The translations under genes and the position numbers were made by a program. From Desulfobulbaceae bacterium (GTDB lineage Bacteria; Desulfobacterota; Desulfobulbia; Desulfobulbales; SURF-16): a stretch of DNA of 64,000 nucleotides. Positions 1 through 8,386 of the stretch are shown piece after piece. The stretch is taken from assembly GCA_020444175.1 (NCBI GenBank), contig JAHLLM010000021.1, positions 1 to 64,000 on the forward strand. The letters run 5' to 3'. Each line of letters begins with the position of its first letter. Position 1 is the first letter of the stretch. The notes beneath the pieces are model-generated. The model worked only from the letters and a program-made list of their open reading frames with translations. It was not told the origin of the DNA and ran no database searches.

Positions 1-144
1 GTTGGATCGGTCGGCACAGTTGGATCGGTCGGCACAGTTGGATCGGTCGGCACAGTTGGATCGGTCGGCACAGCTGGGTCGGTTGGCACAGCTGGATCGG
101 TCGGCACAGTTGGATCGGTTGGCACAGCTGGGTCAGTCGGGATT
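1..144 (-). repeat. 18-bp tandem repeat encoding VPTDPT units
   Basis: Seven complete 18-bp units (consensus GTTGGATCGGTCGGCACA on the plus strand) and a degraded eighth lie head to tail and continue past the window edge. They are in frame with the FecR-domain gene and encode Thr-Val-Pro-Thr-Asp-Pro repeats, a likely extended linker or wall-spanning stalk. The first four units are identical and the inner ones differ by a few bases, the usual sign of recent slippage or unequal exchange at one end. Confidence 0.9.
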
Positions 145-1001
145 TCTTCAGGATCAGATGTGTCGATGACAGGGGAAAATTCGTTGGTCGGCGGTGTTTC
201 AACTCCTGAGGCATCGATATCTGCAGCTGTTTCGTCAACGGGAGGAGGAGGGGGAGCGTCCTCGTCAGAAGTTGTATCTTCAGACGATTGGGAGTCCTTC
301 GATGAAGGGGGGGGCGACTCCTGGGGTTGATCCGTTTCGTCTTCACCCTTGAGGGGGGCAAGTTTCAGGTTAAGTTCGGCTACCTCCTGTTCACTGAATT
401 TTACCGGGGGAGTCGGTTTTTTGTTCAGCTGTACATGGGTGCCATGACCTGGACGAGAAATATCTACTGCACCGAATTCATTGGAGATGACAATGCCTTT
501 CCCTCCATTAAACACAACGGAAAGAGAGGTCTCTGATACCGTTCCACCGTACATTGAGCCCCTGATGCCAATAGTTGCCGCAGGAGTTTCAGTAATAAAG
601 TTATCCGGTGATGTTTTTGTTATAGCGCCTCCCATTACTCGGAAAACACCTTCTTTAACTTCTGTTTTGAGCGATCCTGTTTCGGCCTTTGGTTTCCAGA
701 GATATTCGGTGATTTTTATTTCGCTGTTGCGGCCAAGACTGTAGATAGTATTGTCTGTGAAAAGTATCTGAATTCTGCCCCGCTGACTGGTTTTAATCGT
801 ATCACCCTCATAAATTGGTGATTTTACGGCAAGAGAGCGGACGTTGCCTGATTTGTCAATGGCTTGAATTTTACCCCGCAGGGCAACAACTGTAGCAGCT
901 TTTTTTTCATCTGCGGCAGCTATGGAGGCCGCAAAAAAGAGAGAAAGCAGAAATACGAGCCAGACATCTGGAAAAAATGGACGATAGTTTTTCTTGATCA
1001 T
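1..1001 (-). CDS. FecR-domain surface/periplasmic protein, C-terminus off the window
   Basis: Read on the minus strand from ATG at 1001, the frame stays open to the window edge, so the protein is cut at its C-terminus (333 codons visible). It begins with a signal peptide (hydrophobic stretch ending near AAADEKKA). A FecR-type domain follows, shown by the segment ETPAATIGIRGSMYGG and a glycine-rich beta pattern. Next come an acidic Pro/Ser/Asp-rich linker and then hexapeptide repeats of the type VPTDPT, encoded by the 18-bp tandem repeat at 1-144. There is no cytoplasmic anti-sigma region ahead of the FecR domain, so this is not a classical FecR regulator; FecR domains of this kind occur in exported proteins. 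AGGA lies better spaced for an in-frame TTG at 1013, which is an alternative start. It follows the beta-barrel gene at 1111-2421 on the same strand. Family is fairly sure, role unknown. Confidence 0.75.
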   Translation of the reverse strand, partial: MIKKNYRPFFPDVWLVFLLSLFFAASIAAADEKKAATVVALRGKIQAIDKSGNVRSLAVKSPIYEGDTIKTSQRGRIQILFTDNTIYSLGRNSEIKITEYLWKPKAETGSLKTEVKEGVFRVMGGAITKTSPDNFITETPAATIGIRGSMYGGTVSETSLSVVFNGGKGIVISNEFGAVDISRPGHGTHVQLNKKPTPPVKFSEQEVAELNLKLAPLKGEDETDQPQESPPPSSKDSQSSEDTTSDEDAPPPPPVDETAADIDASGVETPPTNEFSPVIDTSDPEEIPTDPAVPTDPTVPTDPAVPTDPAVPTDPTVPTDPTVPTDPTVPTDP

Positions 1002-1110
1002 GACAGGTATCAATATGTCCTTTAATTAAAATCAGTTCAATTGTAACTTCTCAAGTTCCCAACTTTATGCACGCTGTCTCTATATGATAGCGATGCTTTG
1101 CTCCGGAGCG

Positions 1111-2421
1111 CTAGAAAAATCCCAGAGTAAAAGAAAGGGTGACAAGGTTTTTGCGGTACGTGTAAATATCCATATTGGATTCAGAGTCTGTGTATGTATA
1201 GATGAGTTGGCTTGAAAGGTTCATGTTGTCGGATTCTGATTGCCAGATAAGTTTTGAAAGGCCAAGCTTTAACTCCTGAACAGCGTCACTTCGTTTGATC
1301 AGAAAAAGAGGGTCTGCTTCATCATAATCTGTTTGTTGGCAGCCTATGCTGGCAAAGGCTGCTGTTTTCCAGTGGAGTGCCCGTTCAAAGTGCAGTGTCC
1401 AGCCGATACGGTCAAAGCTGTAGAAGTCGGCGTCGGTTTTTTCTCCCTCTTTAAATAAAAGGATACTTATCCTGTTTGAGCCGAGACTGATAACAGGATT
1501 AAGGTTCAGCCTGAAGTCAGTTGAATCCCGTAGGGAATCAGGGTAGTTGTCCCGTTTCTCAATGCGGCCATCGAAGTTAAGGAGAAGTGCATGACCCACA
1601 GGCACGGTGAGGACGCTGCCAAATCCATAGGCACCCTGATAGCGATCATGCTCCACATCAATATGCTTGATAATGGCATAATTATTCCACATGAAATTTT
1701 TTGCCTTCCAAACCGGTCCGGTTGACAGTGAGTAAAAATTGATATCCAGATCCTGCTGATTTTCATAAAAAGCATTGTAGTTTGTAAAAGTGCTCTTCCA
1801 TGAAACGGCATCGTTATCCAGGCGATATACATGGTTGAAAATAGCAGTGGTCGAATAGAATTGATCGTCCTGGGGTTTTGCCGAAGGGCCGGTAAGTTGC
1901 AGGTCAAATAATCCAAATGGGATAATATCATTGACTGGGGAAAGTCGAACATTATCATCCCAGTTTATGCCAAAAGTGAATGTGCCGGTAAAAAAATGCC
2001 GTTTATCCTCTTTCTCTATGGCAGCCAGATACCTTTCAATATTTCTCCACACTGACTGCGGAGGGTTTGTGGCCAGTACTTCCCGGAAGTACTGTTTGGC
2101 CATTTCTTTAAATCCGAGTCCGAGGTGGCAGCGGGCGATTTCCAGTTTCACCCGAACTGCGTTTGGATTCATAATTAGTATTCTTTCAAACGCCATGAGA
2201 GCTGTTTCAAAATCACCAAGTTCAAAAGCGCTGCGGCCAAGATAAAAATTGATATCAGGATCCGCTGGGTTTTCTTTGAAGGCGTTGAAAAGAACTGCCC
2301 TGGCCTGTCTGTAGTTGCCGGACAGGAAAAGATTTTTGCCCTGCTCATAGCTCGTCTGGGAAGCTGCCTGGCAGGGAAGGGTGCATATGAGAAAAAAAGG
2401 AAGAAAAAGTAAAAAACGCAT
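1111..2421 (-). CDS. TPR plus outer-membrane beta-barrel protein (Slam-like/DUF560 architecture)
   Basis: The 436-residue protein has a signal peptide (cleavage near PCQAASQ). Residues about 25-140 form tetratricopeptide repeats with the pattern GNYRQARAVLFNAFKENP and FYLGRSAFELGDFETALMAF. The remainder is alternating hydrophobic/polar strands starting around FTGTFTFGINWDDNVRLSP and ending in Phe (LSFTLGFF), as expected for an outer-membrane barrel. A periplasmic TPR module before a barrel is the arrangement of surface lipoprotein assembly modifier (Slam) and related DUF560 proteins, which help substrates reach the cell surface. The downstream neighbour is the FecR-domain protein with a stalk-like repeat, a plausible client. 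That client relation is inference; a plain porin with TPRs cannot be excluded. The ribosome site upstream is weak. Confidence 0.65.
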   Translation of the reverse strand: MRFLLFLPFFLICTLPCQAASQTSYEQGKNLFLSGNYRQARAVLFNAFKENPADPDINFYLGRSAFELGDFETALMAFERILIMNPNAVRVKLEIARCHLGLGFKEMAKQYFREVLATNPPQSVWRNIERYLAAIEKEDKRHFFTGTFTFGINWDDNVRLSPVNDIIPFGLFDLQLTGPSAKPQDDQFYSTTAIFNHVYRLDNDAVSWKSTFTNYNAFYENQQDLDINFYSLSTGPVWKAKNFMWNNYAIIKHIDVEHDRYQGAYGFGSVLTVPVGHALLLNFDGRIEKRDNYPDSLRDSTDFRLNLNPVISLGSNRISILLFKEGEKTDADFYSFDRIGWTLHFERALHWKTAAFASIGCQQTDYDEADPLFLIKRSDAVQELKLGLSKLIWQSESDNMNLSSQLIYTYTDSESNMDIYTYRKNLVTLSFTLGFF

Positions 2422-3051
2422 TGTCCGTTATTCCATATTATATGAGGTGATATGTAAGAAACACCCAACTGAAGAAACAGAGGCGTTATTTGTTCACCGT
2501 TTGAAAGACTTTAAAAAAATGTAACTATCCAGCTGCACCTCATCTTTGAACGATCAGGCCTGCTCACATAGACGGGCTATAGCTTCGCAGGCCTGCTTGT
2601 CCAAATCTAAGGCACATCTGAATAGTTACGGCCTGGAGTTGAGGCCCATTTCGAGCCCTCGCTGAATAGATACAAAAAAAAATTATATGAACATTCTATG
2701 CTCGTGTCATGTCAACCCTTGATTGTCGTGTAGGTCGTCATACCCATGGCGACTCTTCAGGGTCGGGAAGGGTTCGAGTCTCACTTTGTTCGCTATCTCC
2801 GGACCTGTATACTCCAAAGGTCATTAGGCATGACATTAGATTAGCAGATAAAAATGTAAAAATAAATGTAACTATTGCAGTTGCACCACACTGAGAATGC
2901 TGAAAATTTGTTGGTGCGACCGGAGTTTCCACTTCGTTTCCCTGATCTACTCCAACCTGAGCACACTCCAACAGGTTCTCTGGAGTAACGGCTCATTTCG
3001 TTTTTTTACTGAAGAGTGGAAATAAATCCTCGATATGAAGAAAAATCAAAC
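2422..3051. other. Gene-free stretch with foldback repeats
   Basis: No convincing gene is seen between the divergent barrel gene and rplU. The stretch holds a 153-bp foldback element at 2521-2673 (listed separately) and a lone matching end, GTAACTATTGCAGTTGCACC, at 2868. The short open frames here overlap these repeats and show no protein-like composition. Confidence 0.6.
2521..2673. repeat. Foldback element with GTAACTAT ends
   Basis: The left end reads GTAACTATCCAGC and the right end reads GCTGAATAGATAC, which are inverted copies with a few mismatches. A second inner inverted copy (AATAGTTAC near 2620) and AGGCCTGC/GCAGGCCT arms make the whole segment self-complementary. Runs of seven to nine A bases lie on both sides. 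A related 93-bp element sits at 37122-37214. It carries no coding capacity. GTAA at the ends recalls IS66-family termini, which would make it a MITE; that link is inference. Confidence 0.6.
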
Positions 3052-3079
3052 TTGACAAATACGTTCCTTATGGTATGTA
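3052..3079 (+). promoter_or_regulatory. Sigma-70-type promoter for rplU
   Basis: A perfect TTGACA at 3052-3057 is followed 16 bp later by TATGTA at 3074-3079. It lies about 100 bp before rplU with no gene between, so it is the likely promoter of the ribosomal protein operon. Confidence 0.6.
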
Positions 3080-3180
3080 TGACTGTTTCCGTTCTTGGAT
3101 ATCCCTCCTGTCTATTGTCCGGTTGATCGGGCCGTTGCGCAGGAGATACAATTTATTTCAGTTTTGTGTTGGAGGAGAAA

Positions 3181-3492
3181 ATGTACGCTATAATTCGTAC
3201 TGGCGGTAAACAATATCAGGTTGCGGCGGGTGAGCGTCTGCGTGTTGAAAAACTTGCCGGTGAAGTAGGTGAGACCGTTGAGCTTGATGATGTATTGCTG
3301 GTAGCTGATGGAGAAGATATCAAAGTTGGTCAGCCAGTTATTGACGGAGCCAAAGTGACAGCTCAGATCGTTGAACAGGACAAAGATAAAAAAATCATTG
3401 TCTTCAAGAAGAAAAAACGGAAAGGCTATAAACTGAGAAAAGGTCACCGTCAGCCTTATACCGCTCTGGAAATTAAAGACATTTCATTATAA
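3181..3492 (+). CDS. rplU: 50S ribosomal protein L21
   Basis: The 103-residue product is L21, a 23S rRNA-binding protein of the large ribosomal subunit. The start MYAIIRTGGKQYQV, the central DVLLVADG segment and the basic tail with FKKKKRKGYKLRKGHRQPYT are typical, and the length is normal. The ATG at 3181 is chosen over an in-frame ATG 15 bp upstream because L21 proteins begin with M-Y-A and a strong GGAGG lies 7 bp before this codon. It is the first gene of the plus-strand series rplU-rpmA-obgE-proB-proA-nadD, an order usual in Desulfobacterota. Confidence 0.97.
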   Translation: MYAIIRTGGKQYQVAAGERLRVEKLAGEVGETVELDDVLLVADGEDIKVGQPVIDGAKVTAQIVEQDKDKKIIVFKKKKRKGYKLRKGHRQPYTALEIKDISL

Positions 3493-3567
3493 CAATTTAT
3501 AGCCCGGTTTGCAGGACGGAGCTTTTAGAGTGCTGTTCTGTTCCGGTTTTATTGAAGAGGTTGTGTT

Positions 3568-3831
3568 GTGGCTCATAAGAAAGCAGGTGGTAGTTCAAAA
3601 AACGGCAGAGACAGTAATGCCCAGCGTCGCGGCGTAAAAAAATTCGGTGGCGAGAATGTTCGCGCCGGCAATATTCTCGTTCGTCAGCTTGGAACCAAAA
3701 TTCATCCTGGTTCTAATGTTGGACTTGGACGTGATTATACCCTTTTTGCTTTGGTTGACGGGGTTGTCACATTCGAGAAATTCGGACGGGGCCGCAAACG
3801 CGTCAGCGTTTATCCTGTAGACGCAGCATAA
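3568..3831 (+). CDS. rpmA: 50S ribosomal protein L27
   Basis: The 87-residue product matches L27, whose N-terminal tail reaches the peptidyl-transferase centre. The sequence [20 protein letters not shown] and the segment [20 protein letters not shown]-like core are diagnostic. The start codon is GTG at 3568, since the protein begins directly with A-H-K-K and no ATG is available. It needs no N-terminal processing site: there is no extra leader of the Firmicutes type. It lies 75 bp after rplU and probably shares its transcript; a very strong hairpin follows at 3845-3907. Confidence 0.97.
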   Translation: MAHKKAGGSSKNGRDSNAQRRGVKKFGGENVRAGNILVRQLGTKIHPGSNVGLGRDYTLFALVDGVVTFEKFGRGRKRVSVYPVDAA

Positions 3832-3844
3832 TTAATAACTGTAA

Positions 3845-3918
3845 GGCTGTTTTGAAAAATTAGAAATTTTGTCCTAGAGACAAAATTTCTAATTTTTCAA
3901 AACAGCCGATTTTTTTTC
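3845..3918 (+). terminator. Very long perfect hairpin with T-run between rpmA and obgE
   Basis: Positions 3845-3873 and 3879-3907 form a perfect 29-bp stem with a 5-base loop (CTAGA), followed by GA and eight T bases. The T-run suits an intrinsic terminator or attenuator that separates the ribosomal genes from obgE. The stem is far longer than usual and A/T-rich, so it may be an inserted palindromic element now used as a terminator. Confidence 0.8.
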
Positions 3919-3939
3919 TCCGTCTAAGGTGGCATTGCA

Positions 3940-4974
3940 ATGGCGTTCGTGGATGAGGCCAAATTTTTTGTTAAGGCCGGTGACGGAGGAAACGGCTGTA
4001 TCAGCTTCCGACGTGAAAAGTATGTCCCCAAAGGTGGACCGGACGGAGGTGACGGCGGTCGGGGTGGCTCTGTCATTATAGAGGCATCCTCTCGTCTCGG
4101 TTCTCTCATCGATTTTAAATACCGTTCCCATTTCATTGCCCAGAACGGCACCCATGGCAAGGGTAAGAAAATGCATGGCAGGAAAGGGGAGGATTATATC
4201 CTTCAGGTTCCTGTCGGGTCCATTATCAAAAATGCTGAGACCGGCGAAATTATTGTCGATCTTGTCCTCGACCATGACCGAATCGTTGTTGCCAAAGGTG
4301 GCAGGGGCGGGGGCGGCAATGTTCATTACGCGTCATCCACCAACCGCGCTCCGAGAAGAGCTGGCAAGGGAATTCCCGGAGAGGAATTCTGGCTGCTCAT
4401 TGAGTTGAAACTTCTTGCCGATGTCGGTTTGATTGGCCTTCCAAATGCAGGGAAATCCACCCTGCTTTCCAGACTTTCTGCTGCTAATCCAAAAGTGGCG
4501 GATTATCCTTTTACCACCCTTGAACCACAGCTCGGAGTTCTGCAGTTCGATTATATCGGTCAGTGTATTATCGCTGATATTCCCGGACTCATCGAAGGGG
4601 CTCACCAGGGAGCCGGATTAGGGCATAAGTTTTTGCGTCATATCGAGAGGACGAGAATCCTGCTGCATATCATCGACAGTACCGGTATGGAGGACGATCC
4701 CCTTAACCAGTACCGTGTTCTGGAAAATGAGTTGCAGCTTTATAACGATGAGCTGATGGGGCGTCATCGCCTTGTTCTGCTGAATAAAATTGACCTGCTG
4801 GAATCCGATGCGCAACTCGATGAACTTGTACGGCGTTTCAAGGATGAAGGGATTGAAGTGCACCCCATTTCTGCTGCCAAGGGAACGGGGCTTGGTGCAT
4901 TGAAAGAAAAACTTGCTGACCTGCTGGAGCAGGAAATCGTTACGGCGGAAGAAGATGACGTTTCAGGTAGCTAA
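3940..4974 (+). CDS. obgE: GTPase Obg/CgtA
   Basis: The 344-residue protein is the essential GTPase Obg, which acts in 50S subunit maturation and stress control. The glycine-rich Obg fold spans residues 1-158, with GDGGNGCISFRREK and GGPDGGDGGRGG. The G domain follows, with P-loop GLPNAGKSTLL, switch residues YPFTTLEPQLG, DIPGLIEGA as G3, NKIDLLE as G4 and SAAKG as G5. The C-terminal extension is short. Length and motifs are normal. AAGGTGG precedes the ATG at 3940. The end overlaps the start of proB by 20 bp, indicating coupled translation. Confidence 0.97.
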   Translation: MAFVDEAKFFVKAGDGGNGCISFRREKYVPKGGPDGGDGGRGGSVIIEASSRLGSLIDFKYRSHFIAQNGTHGKGKKMHGRKGEDYILQVPVGSIIKNAETGEIIVDLVLDHDRIVVAKGGRGGGGNVHYASSTNRAPRRAGKGIPGEEFWLLIELKLLADVGLIGLPNAGKSTLLSRLSAANPKVADYPFTTLEPQLGVLQFDYIGQCIIADIPGLIEGAHQGAGLGHKFLRHIERTRILLHIIDSTGMEDDPLNQYRVLENELQLYNDELMGRHRLVLLNKIDLLESDAQLDELVRRFKDEGIEVHPISAAKGTGLGALKEKLADLLEQEIVTAEEDDVSGS

Positions 4975-6112
4975 AGAAAAAGGAATTGAACTTCGTAAAA
5001 GATATCTTGAAGAGGCAAGGCGGGTTGTCGTAAAAGTAGGGAGCGCTGTTCTTACCATGGGCGCTGGACTTAACCACAATGTGCTTGAAAACCTTGCCCG
5101 GGAATTAACTTTTCTGACACAGAGCGGGCGTGAGGTAATTCTCGTCAGTTCGGGAGCTGTTGCCGCAGGCCGGAAAAAGCTGGGGCTTGATGGGGCTGTT
5201 CTGAGAATGCGGGAAAAGCAGGCCGCCGCAGCAGTTGGACAGGCCAGCCTGATGCGCTCCTATGAAGATCTTTTCGGGTACTTTGACCAGAAAGTTGCCC
5301 AGATACTGCTCACCCATGACGATCTTTCCCATCGGGATAGATATCTCAATGTACGAAACACCATGAATACCCTGTTGGAATGGGGCATCCTGCCGATTAT
5401 CAATGAAAACGATACGGTATCTGTAAAGGAACTGCGCTTTGGCGACAATGACACCCTGGGCGCCATGCTCACCAACCTTATTGATGCCGATGCCTTCATC
5501 TGCCTGACTGATATTGATGGTCTCTATTCCGGAAATCCTTGTACAACCACAGATGTCAAAAGAGTGCATACCGTAGCTGAGGTAAATGGCGAGGTGGAAA
5601 GCATGGCCGGCAATATCTGTGGTTCAAATCTGGGCACCGGCGGCATGAGAAGTAAGATTCTGGCTGCAAAAATGGTGGCCGCCAAGGGTGGCTGTTCTTT
5701 TATTGGACCCGGAAGAGAAGAGGGAATACTCCAGAAACTTTTCAGCGGAGAACTGGTTGGTACTTTCTTTCTGCCCCAGCAGGAGAAAATGGCCAGCCGT
5801 AAGCACTGGATTGCTTTTACTCTTCGCCCCAAAGGTTTTCTGGTTCTCGATGACGGCGCCTGCCGGGCTCTGACCGGCCAGGGCAAGAGCCTGCTGCCTT
5901 CCGGGATCAAAGAGGTGCGCGGCGTATTCGGCGTCGGAGACCCTGTCCATTGCCTTGATAAAAATGGCATTGCAATTGCCGCCGGACTTGTTAATTATAA
6001 TTCCGAGGAAATAACAAAGATCCATGGCTGTCATACCTCTCAGATTGAGGATATCATAGGCTATAAGGACAGTGATGAGGTTATTCACCGGGATAATCTG
6101 GTGAAGCTGTGA
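4955..6112 (+). CDS. proB: Glutamate 5-kinase
   Basis: The 385-residue enzyme phosphorylates glutamate to gamma-glutamyl phosphate, the first step of proline synthesis. An amino-acid-kinase domain (residues about 18-270) shows VVVKVGSAVLT, LVSSGAVAAGRKKLG, INENDTVSVKELRFGDND and LTDIDGLYSGNP, followed by GTGGMRSKILAAKMV. A PUA domain occupies the last hundred residues, as in E. coli ProB, which is feedback-inhibited by proline. The ATG at 4955 is chosen because an upstream in-frame ATG would add a Cys/Arg-rich tail unlike the family. The gene starts inside obgE and is followed 40 bp later by proA. Confidence 0.96.
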   Translation: MTFQVAKEKGIELRKRYLEEARRVVVKVGSAVLTMGAGLNHNVLENLARELTFLTQSGREVILVSSGAVAAGRKKLGLDGAVLRMREKQAAAAVGQASLMRSYEDLFGYFDQKVAQILLTHDDLSHRDRYLNVRNTMNTLLEWGILPIINENDTVSVKELRFGDNDTLGAMLTNLIDADAFICLTDIDGLYSGNPCTTTDVKRVHTVAEVNGEVESMAGNICGSNLGTGGMRSKILAAKMVAAKGGCSFIGPGREEGILQKLFSGELVGTFFLPQQEKMASRKHWIAFTLRPKGFLVLDDGACRALTGQGKSLLPSGIKEVRGVFGVGDPVHCLDKNGIAIAAGLVNYNSEEITKIHGCHTSQIEDIIGYKDSDEVIHRDNLVKL

Positions 6113-6152
6113 TTGAGAATATTACGAAGTAAAAGATGCAAAGGAGCATATC

Positions 6153-7412
6153 ATGTCGAGCGTGAAAGATACCATACAGGCTATGGCCAGGGAGTCAAAA
6201 AAAGCTGCCCGTAGAATGAGCAGTCTTTCCACTGAGAGTAAGAATCAAGCCCTGTTGCGCATGGCTGATGCCCTTGTTGAACAGAAAGAGTATATCCGCA
6301 AGGAAAATGAAAAAGATTTGGCAGCCGGACGGGAAAAGGGCCTGTCAAGTGCCATGCTGGACCGGCTCAATCTTTCCGACAAGGTAATGGCCTCCATGGT
6401 AACCGGTTTACAGGAGGTTGCCGCGCTTCCCGACCCTGTCGGCGAGGTAAGCGACATGATGAGAAGACCCTCAGGCATCGTGGTGGGGCGTATGCGTATC
6501 CCTTTAGGCGTCATCGGCATGATCTACGAGTCCCGGCCAAATGTCACCGTGGATGCAGCCGCCCTCTGCCTGAAGGCGGGGAATGCCATTCTGCTCCGGG
6601 GCGGCTCGGAAGCCATCCATTCCAACCTGGCCCTTGCCAAGGTACTGCAGGATGCCCTTGCCGCTGAAAACATCGATGCAGCCGCTGTTCAAGTTATTCC
6701 GGTGACTGATCGTGAGGCCGTGAACGCCATGCTGACCCTGGAAGAAGAGATTGATCTTATCATTCCCAGAGGGGGAGAGGGCTTGATCCGTTTTGTGGCT
6801 GAAAATTCCCGGATTCCGGTCCTCAAGCATTACAAAGGGGTTTGTCATGTTTTTGTCGATGAAAGTGCTGATTTTGACATGGCAATAAATATTGTCATGA
6901 ACGGCAAGGTGCAGCGTCCCGGAGTCTGTAACGCTTTAGAAACATTGCTTGTGCATGAAAAGATCGCTGCTGAATTTTTACCAAAGGCGGCAGCCGAGCT
7001 TGAGAAGGCAGGGGTGGAAATCAGGGGTTGCGAGAAAACCTGCGCCCTTGTTCCTGCAGCCAGGGCGGCAACCGAAGACGACTGGCCCATGGAGTTTCTG
7101 GAGCTCATTCTGGCCGTGAAAGTTGTTGCTGATCTTGATGCGGCTATGGATCATATCATCCAATACGGCTCCCAGCATACCGAGGTTATTGTTACTAATA
7201 ACTATACAAATTCCCAGCGTTTCCTGCGCGAGGTAGATGCCTCGGCCGTCATGGTCAATGCCTCCACCCGATTCAGTGATGGCGGTCAGTTCGGACTTGG
7301 TGCGGAGATAGGTATCAGTACCACCAAGCTTCATGCCTATGGGCCAATGGGCCTCAAAGAACTGACTACCAAGAAATTTATTGTCTATGGGGACGGCCAG
7401 GTAAGGGAGTAG
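6153..7412 (+). CDS. proA: Gamma-glutamyl phosphate reductase
   Basis: The 419-residue product is an aldehyde-dehydrogenase-fold enzyme that reduces gamma-glutamyl phosphate to glutamate semialdehyde with NADPH, directly after ProB. Diagnostic segments are MIYESRPNVTVDAAALCLKA, ILLRGGSEA, PRGGEGLIRFV, HYKGVCHVFVD and the catalytic-Cys region GKVQRPGVCNALETLLVH. The end reads FGLGAEIGISTTKLHAYGPM, also typical. The length is standard. AAAGGAG sits 8 bp before the ATG. It is flanked by proB and nadD in what is evidently one operon. Confidence 0.97.
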   Translation: MSSVKDTIQAMARESKKAARRMSSLSTESKNQALLRMADALVEQKEYIRKENEKDLAAGREKGLSSAMLDRLNLSDKVMASMVTGLQEVAALPDPVGEVSDMMRRPSGIVVGRMRIPLGVIGMIYESRPNVTVDAAALCLKAGNAILLRGGSEAIHSNLALAKVLQDALAAENIDAAAVQVIPVTDREAVNAMLTLEEEIDLIIPRGGEGLIRFVAENSRIPVLKHYKGVCHVFVDESADFDMAINIVMNGKVQRPGVCNALETLLVHEKIAAEFLPKAAAELEKAGVEIRGCEKTCALVPAARAATEDDWPMEFLELILAVKVVADLDAAMDHIIQYGSQHTEVIVTNNYTNSQRFLREVDASAVMVNASTRFSDGGQFGLGAEIGISTTKLHAYGPMGLKELTTKKFIVYGDGQVRE

Positions 7413-7423
7413 GTTTTTTTGTT

Positions 7424-8080
7424 TTGAAACAAATAGGCCTTTTCGGCGGCACCTTTGACCCTGTCCATAACGGACATCTTGCCGTGGCAAGAGCGGTTCT
7501 TGAGCAGCTTGAGGACCTTGATGAGGTTCTGTTTATTCCCTCCGCCTCGCCGCCTCACAAGCCTGAAGAGCTTATCAGCCGCTTTGACCAACGAGTGACC
7601 ATGCTTCGTCTTGCCCTGGAGGACAATCCCCGCTTCTCGATTTCAACCATTGAGGCCGAGCGCAGTGGGCCTTCCTATACCATAGAAACGCTGCCCCTTT
7701 TGCGCAAAGCTCTGGGGCAGGATGTTTCCATTTATTTTATCATCGGCCTTGATGCCTTTGCCGAAATAACCACCTGGAAAAATTATAAAGACCTGCTTGC
7801 CGCCGTTTCCTTTGTGGTCATTGACAGGCCTTCCCATCTCTGCTCCGGTCTTGGGCAGCTTATCCCCGGATTCTTACCTTATTTTGTCAAAAAGAAAGAT
7901 GGGCTGTGGGTGTCTTCCCAGGGGCGTATTATTGTTTCTCTGGCCATGAAACCGGTCAATATCTCTTCATCCCTTATCCGGAAAAAAGTGCAAAAAGGGG
8001 AATCCCTTGATGGCCTCGTCCCACCTGCTGTGGAGCGGTATATTCATGAGCAGGGACTTTATAAGCAAAATCCGATTTGA
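7424..8080 (+). CDS. nadD: Nicotinate-nucleotide adenylyltransferase
   Basis: The 218-residue enzyme joins nicotinate mononucleotide to AMP in NAD synthesis. It shows the nucleotidyltransferase motif GGTFDPVHNGHL near the N-terminus, SASPPHKP, the segment YFIIGLDAFAEITTWKNY and the C-terminal ISSSLIRKKV that binds the phosphates. The start is TTG at 7424, since the family begins M-K-x-I-G-L-F-G-G and no ATG is available; AGGGAG lies upstream. It is 11 bp after proA. The rsfS/iojap gene that commonly follows nadD is not present here. Confidence 0.94.
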   Translation: MKQIGLFGGTFDPVHNGHLAVARAVLEQLEDLDEVLFIPSASPPHKPEELISRFDQRVTMLRLALEDNPRFSISTIEAERSGPSYTIETLPLLRKALGQDVSIYFIIGLDAFAEITTWKNYKDLLAAVSFVVIDRPSHLCSGLGQLIPGFLPYFVKKKDGLWVSSQGRIIVSLAMKPVNISSSLIRKKVQKGESLDGLVPPAVERYIHEQGLYKQNPI

Positions 8081-8094
8081 ATCGGAACAAAGTT

Positions 8095-8141
8095 GAAAAA
8101 ATGATGAAGTTGATCATCTGCCACTCATTTTTTCATTTTTT
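8095..8141 (+). terminator. Probable terminator after nadD
   Basis: GAAAAAATGA at 8095-8104 pairs with TCATTTTTTC at 8125-8134 and is followed by further T-rich sequence. It sits just after nadD and ahead of the promoter at 8305. The stem is A/T-rich, so efficiency is uncertain. Confidence 0.4.
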
Positions 8142-8304
8142 TCACCGCGTTCTTCTGTCTTTTTGAACCTTCTTCTGAAGGCCTCCTCTCATTCAATTCG
8201 TCTAACATCGTCTAACAGGGCATTTTTGCCTGAAGAATTTTTTTGACCCGGAAATGTCCAAAAGGGAATTCTATAAGGTGGAGTTTAAGTATTTAGTTAT
8301 TTTC

Positions 8305-8333
8305 TTGACAAGCTGGGTTGGTCTCTGTAATTT
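8305..8333 (+). promoter_or_regulatory. Sigma-70-type promoter for the Met-rich/NapH-like pair
   Basis: TTGACA at 8305-8310 and TAATTT at 8328-8333 are separated by the optimal 17 bp. Transcription from here would begin near 8340. That excludes any start codon of the downstream genes before this point and supports 8387 as the first real start. Confidence 0.65.
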
Positions 8334-8386
8334 TTGCATAACTTCACAATATGAAAAGATAAATATAAATAAGCAGGGTCGACAAA

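Noticed and set aside
1-144. CRISPR-like array at the window edge
   Set aside because: The 18-bp units are directly contiguous without spacers and stay in frame with a FecR-domain gene, so they are coding tandem repeats.
2740-2795. tRNA-like T-loop (GGTTCGAGTCTC)
   Set aside because: No matching acceptor, anticodon or T-stem can be formed around it.
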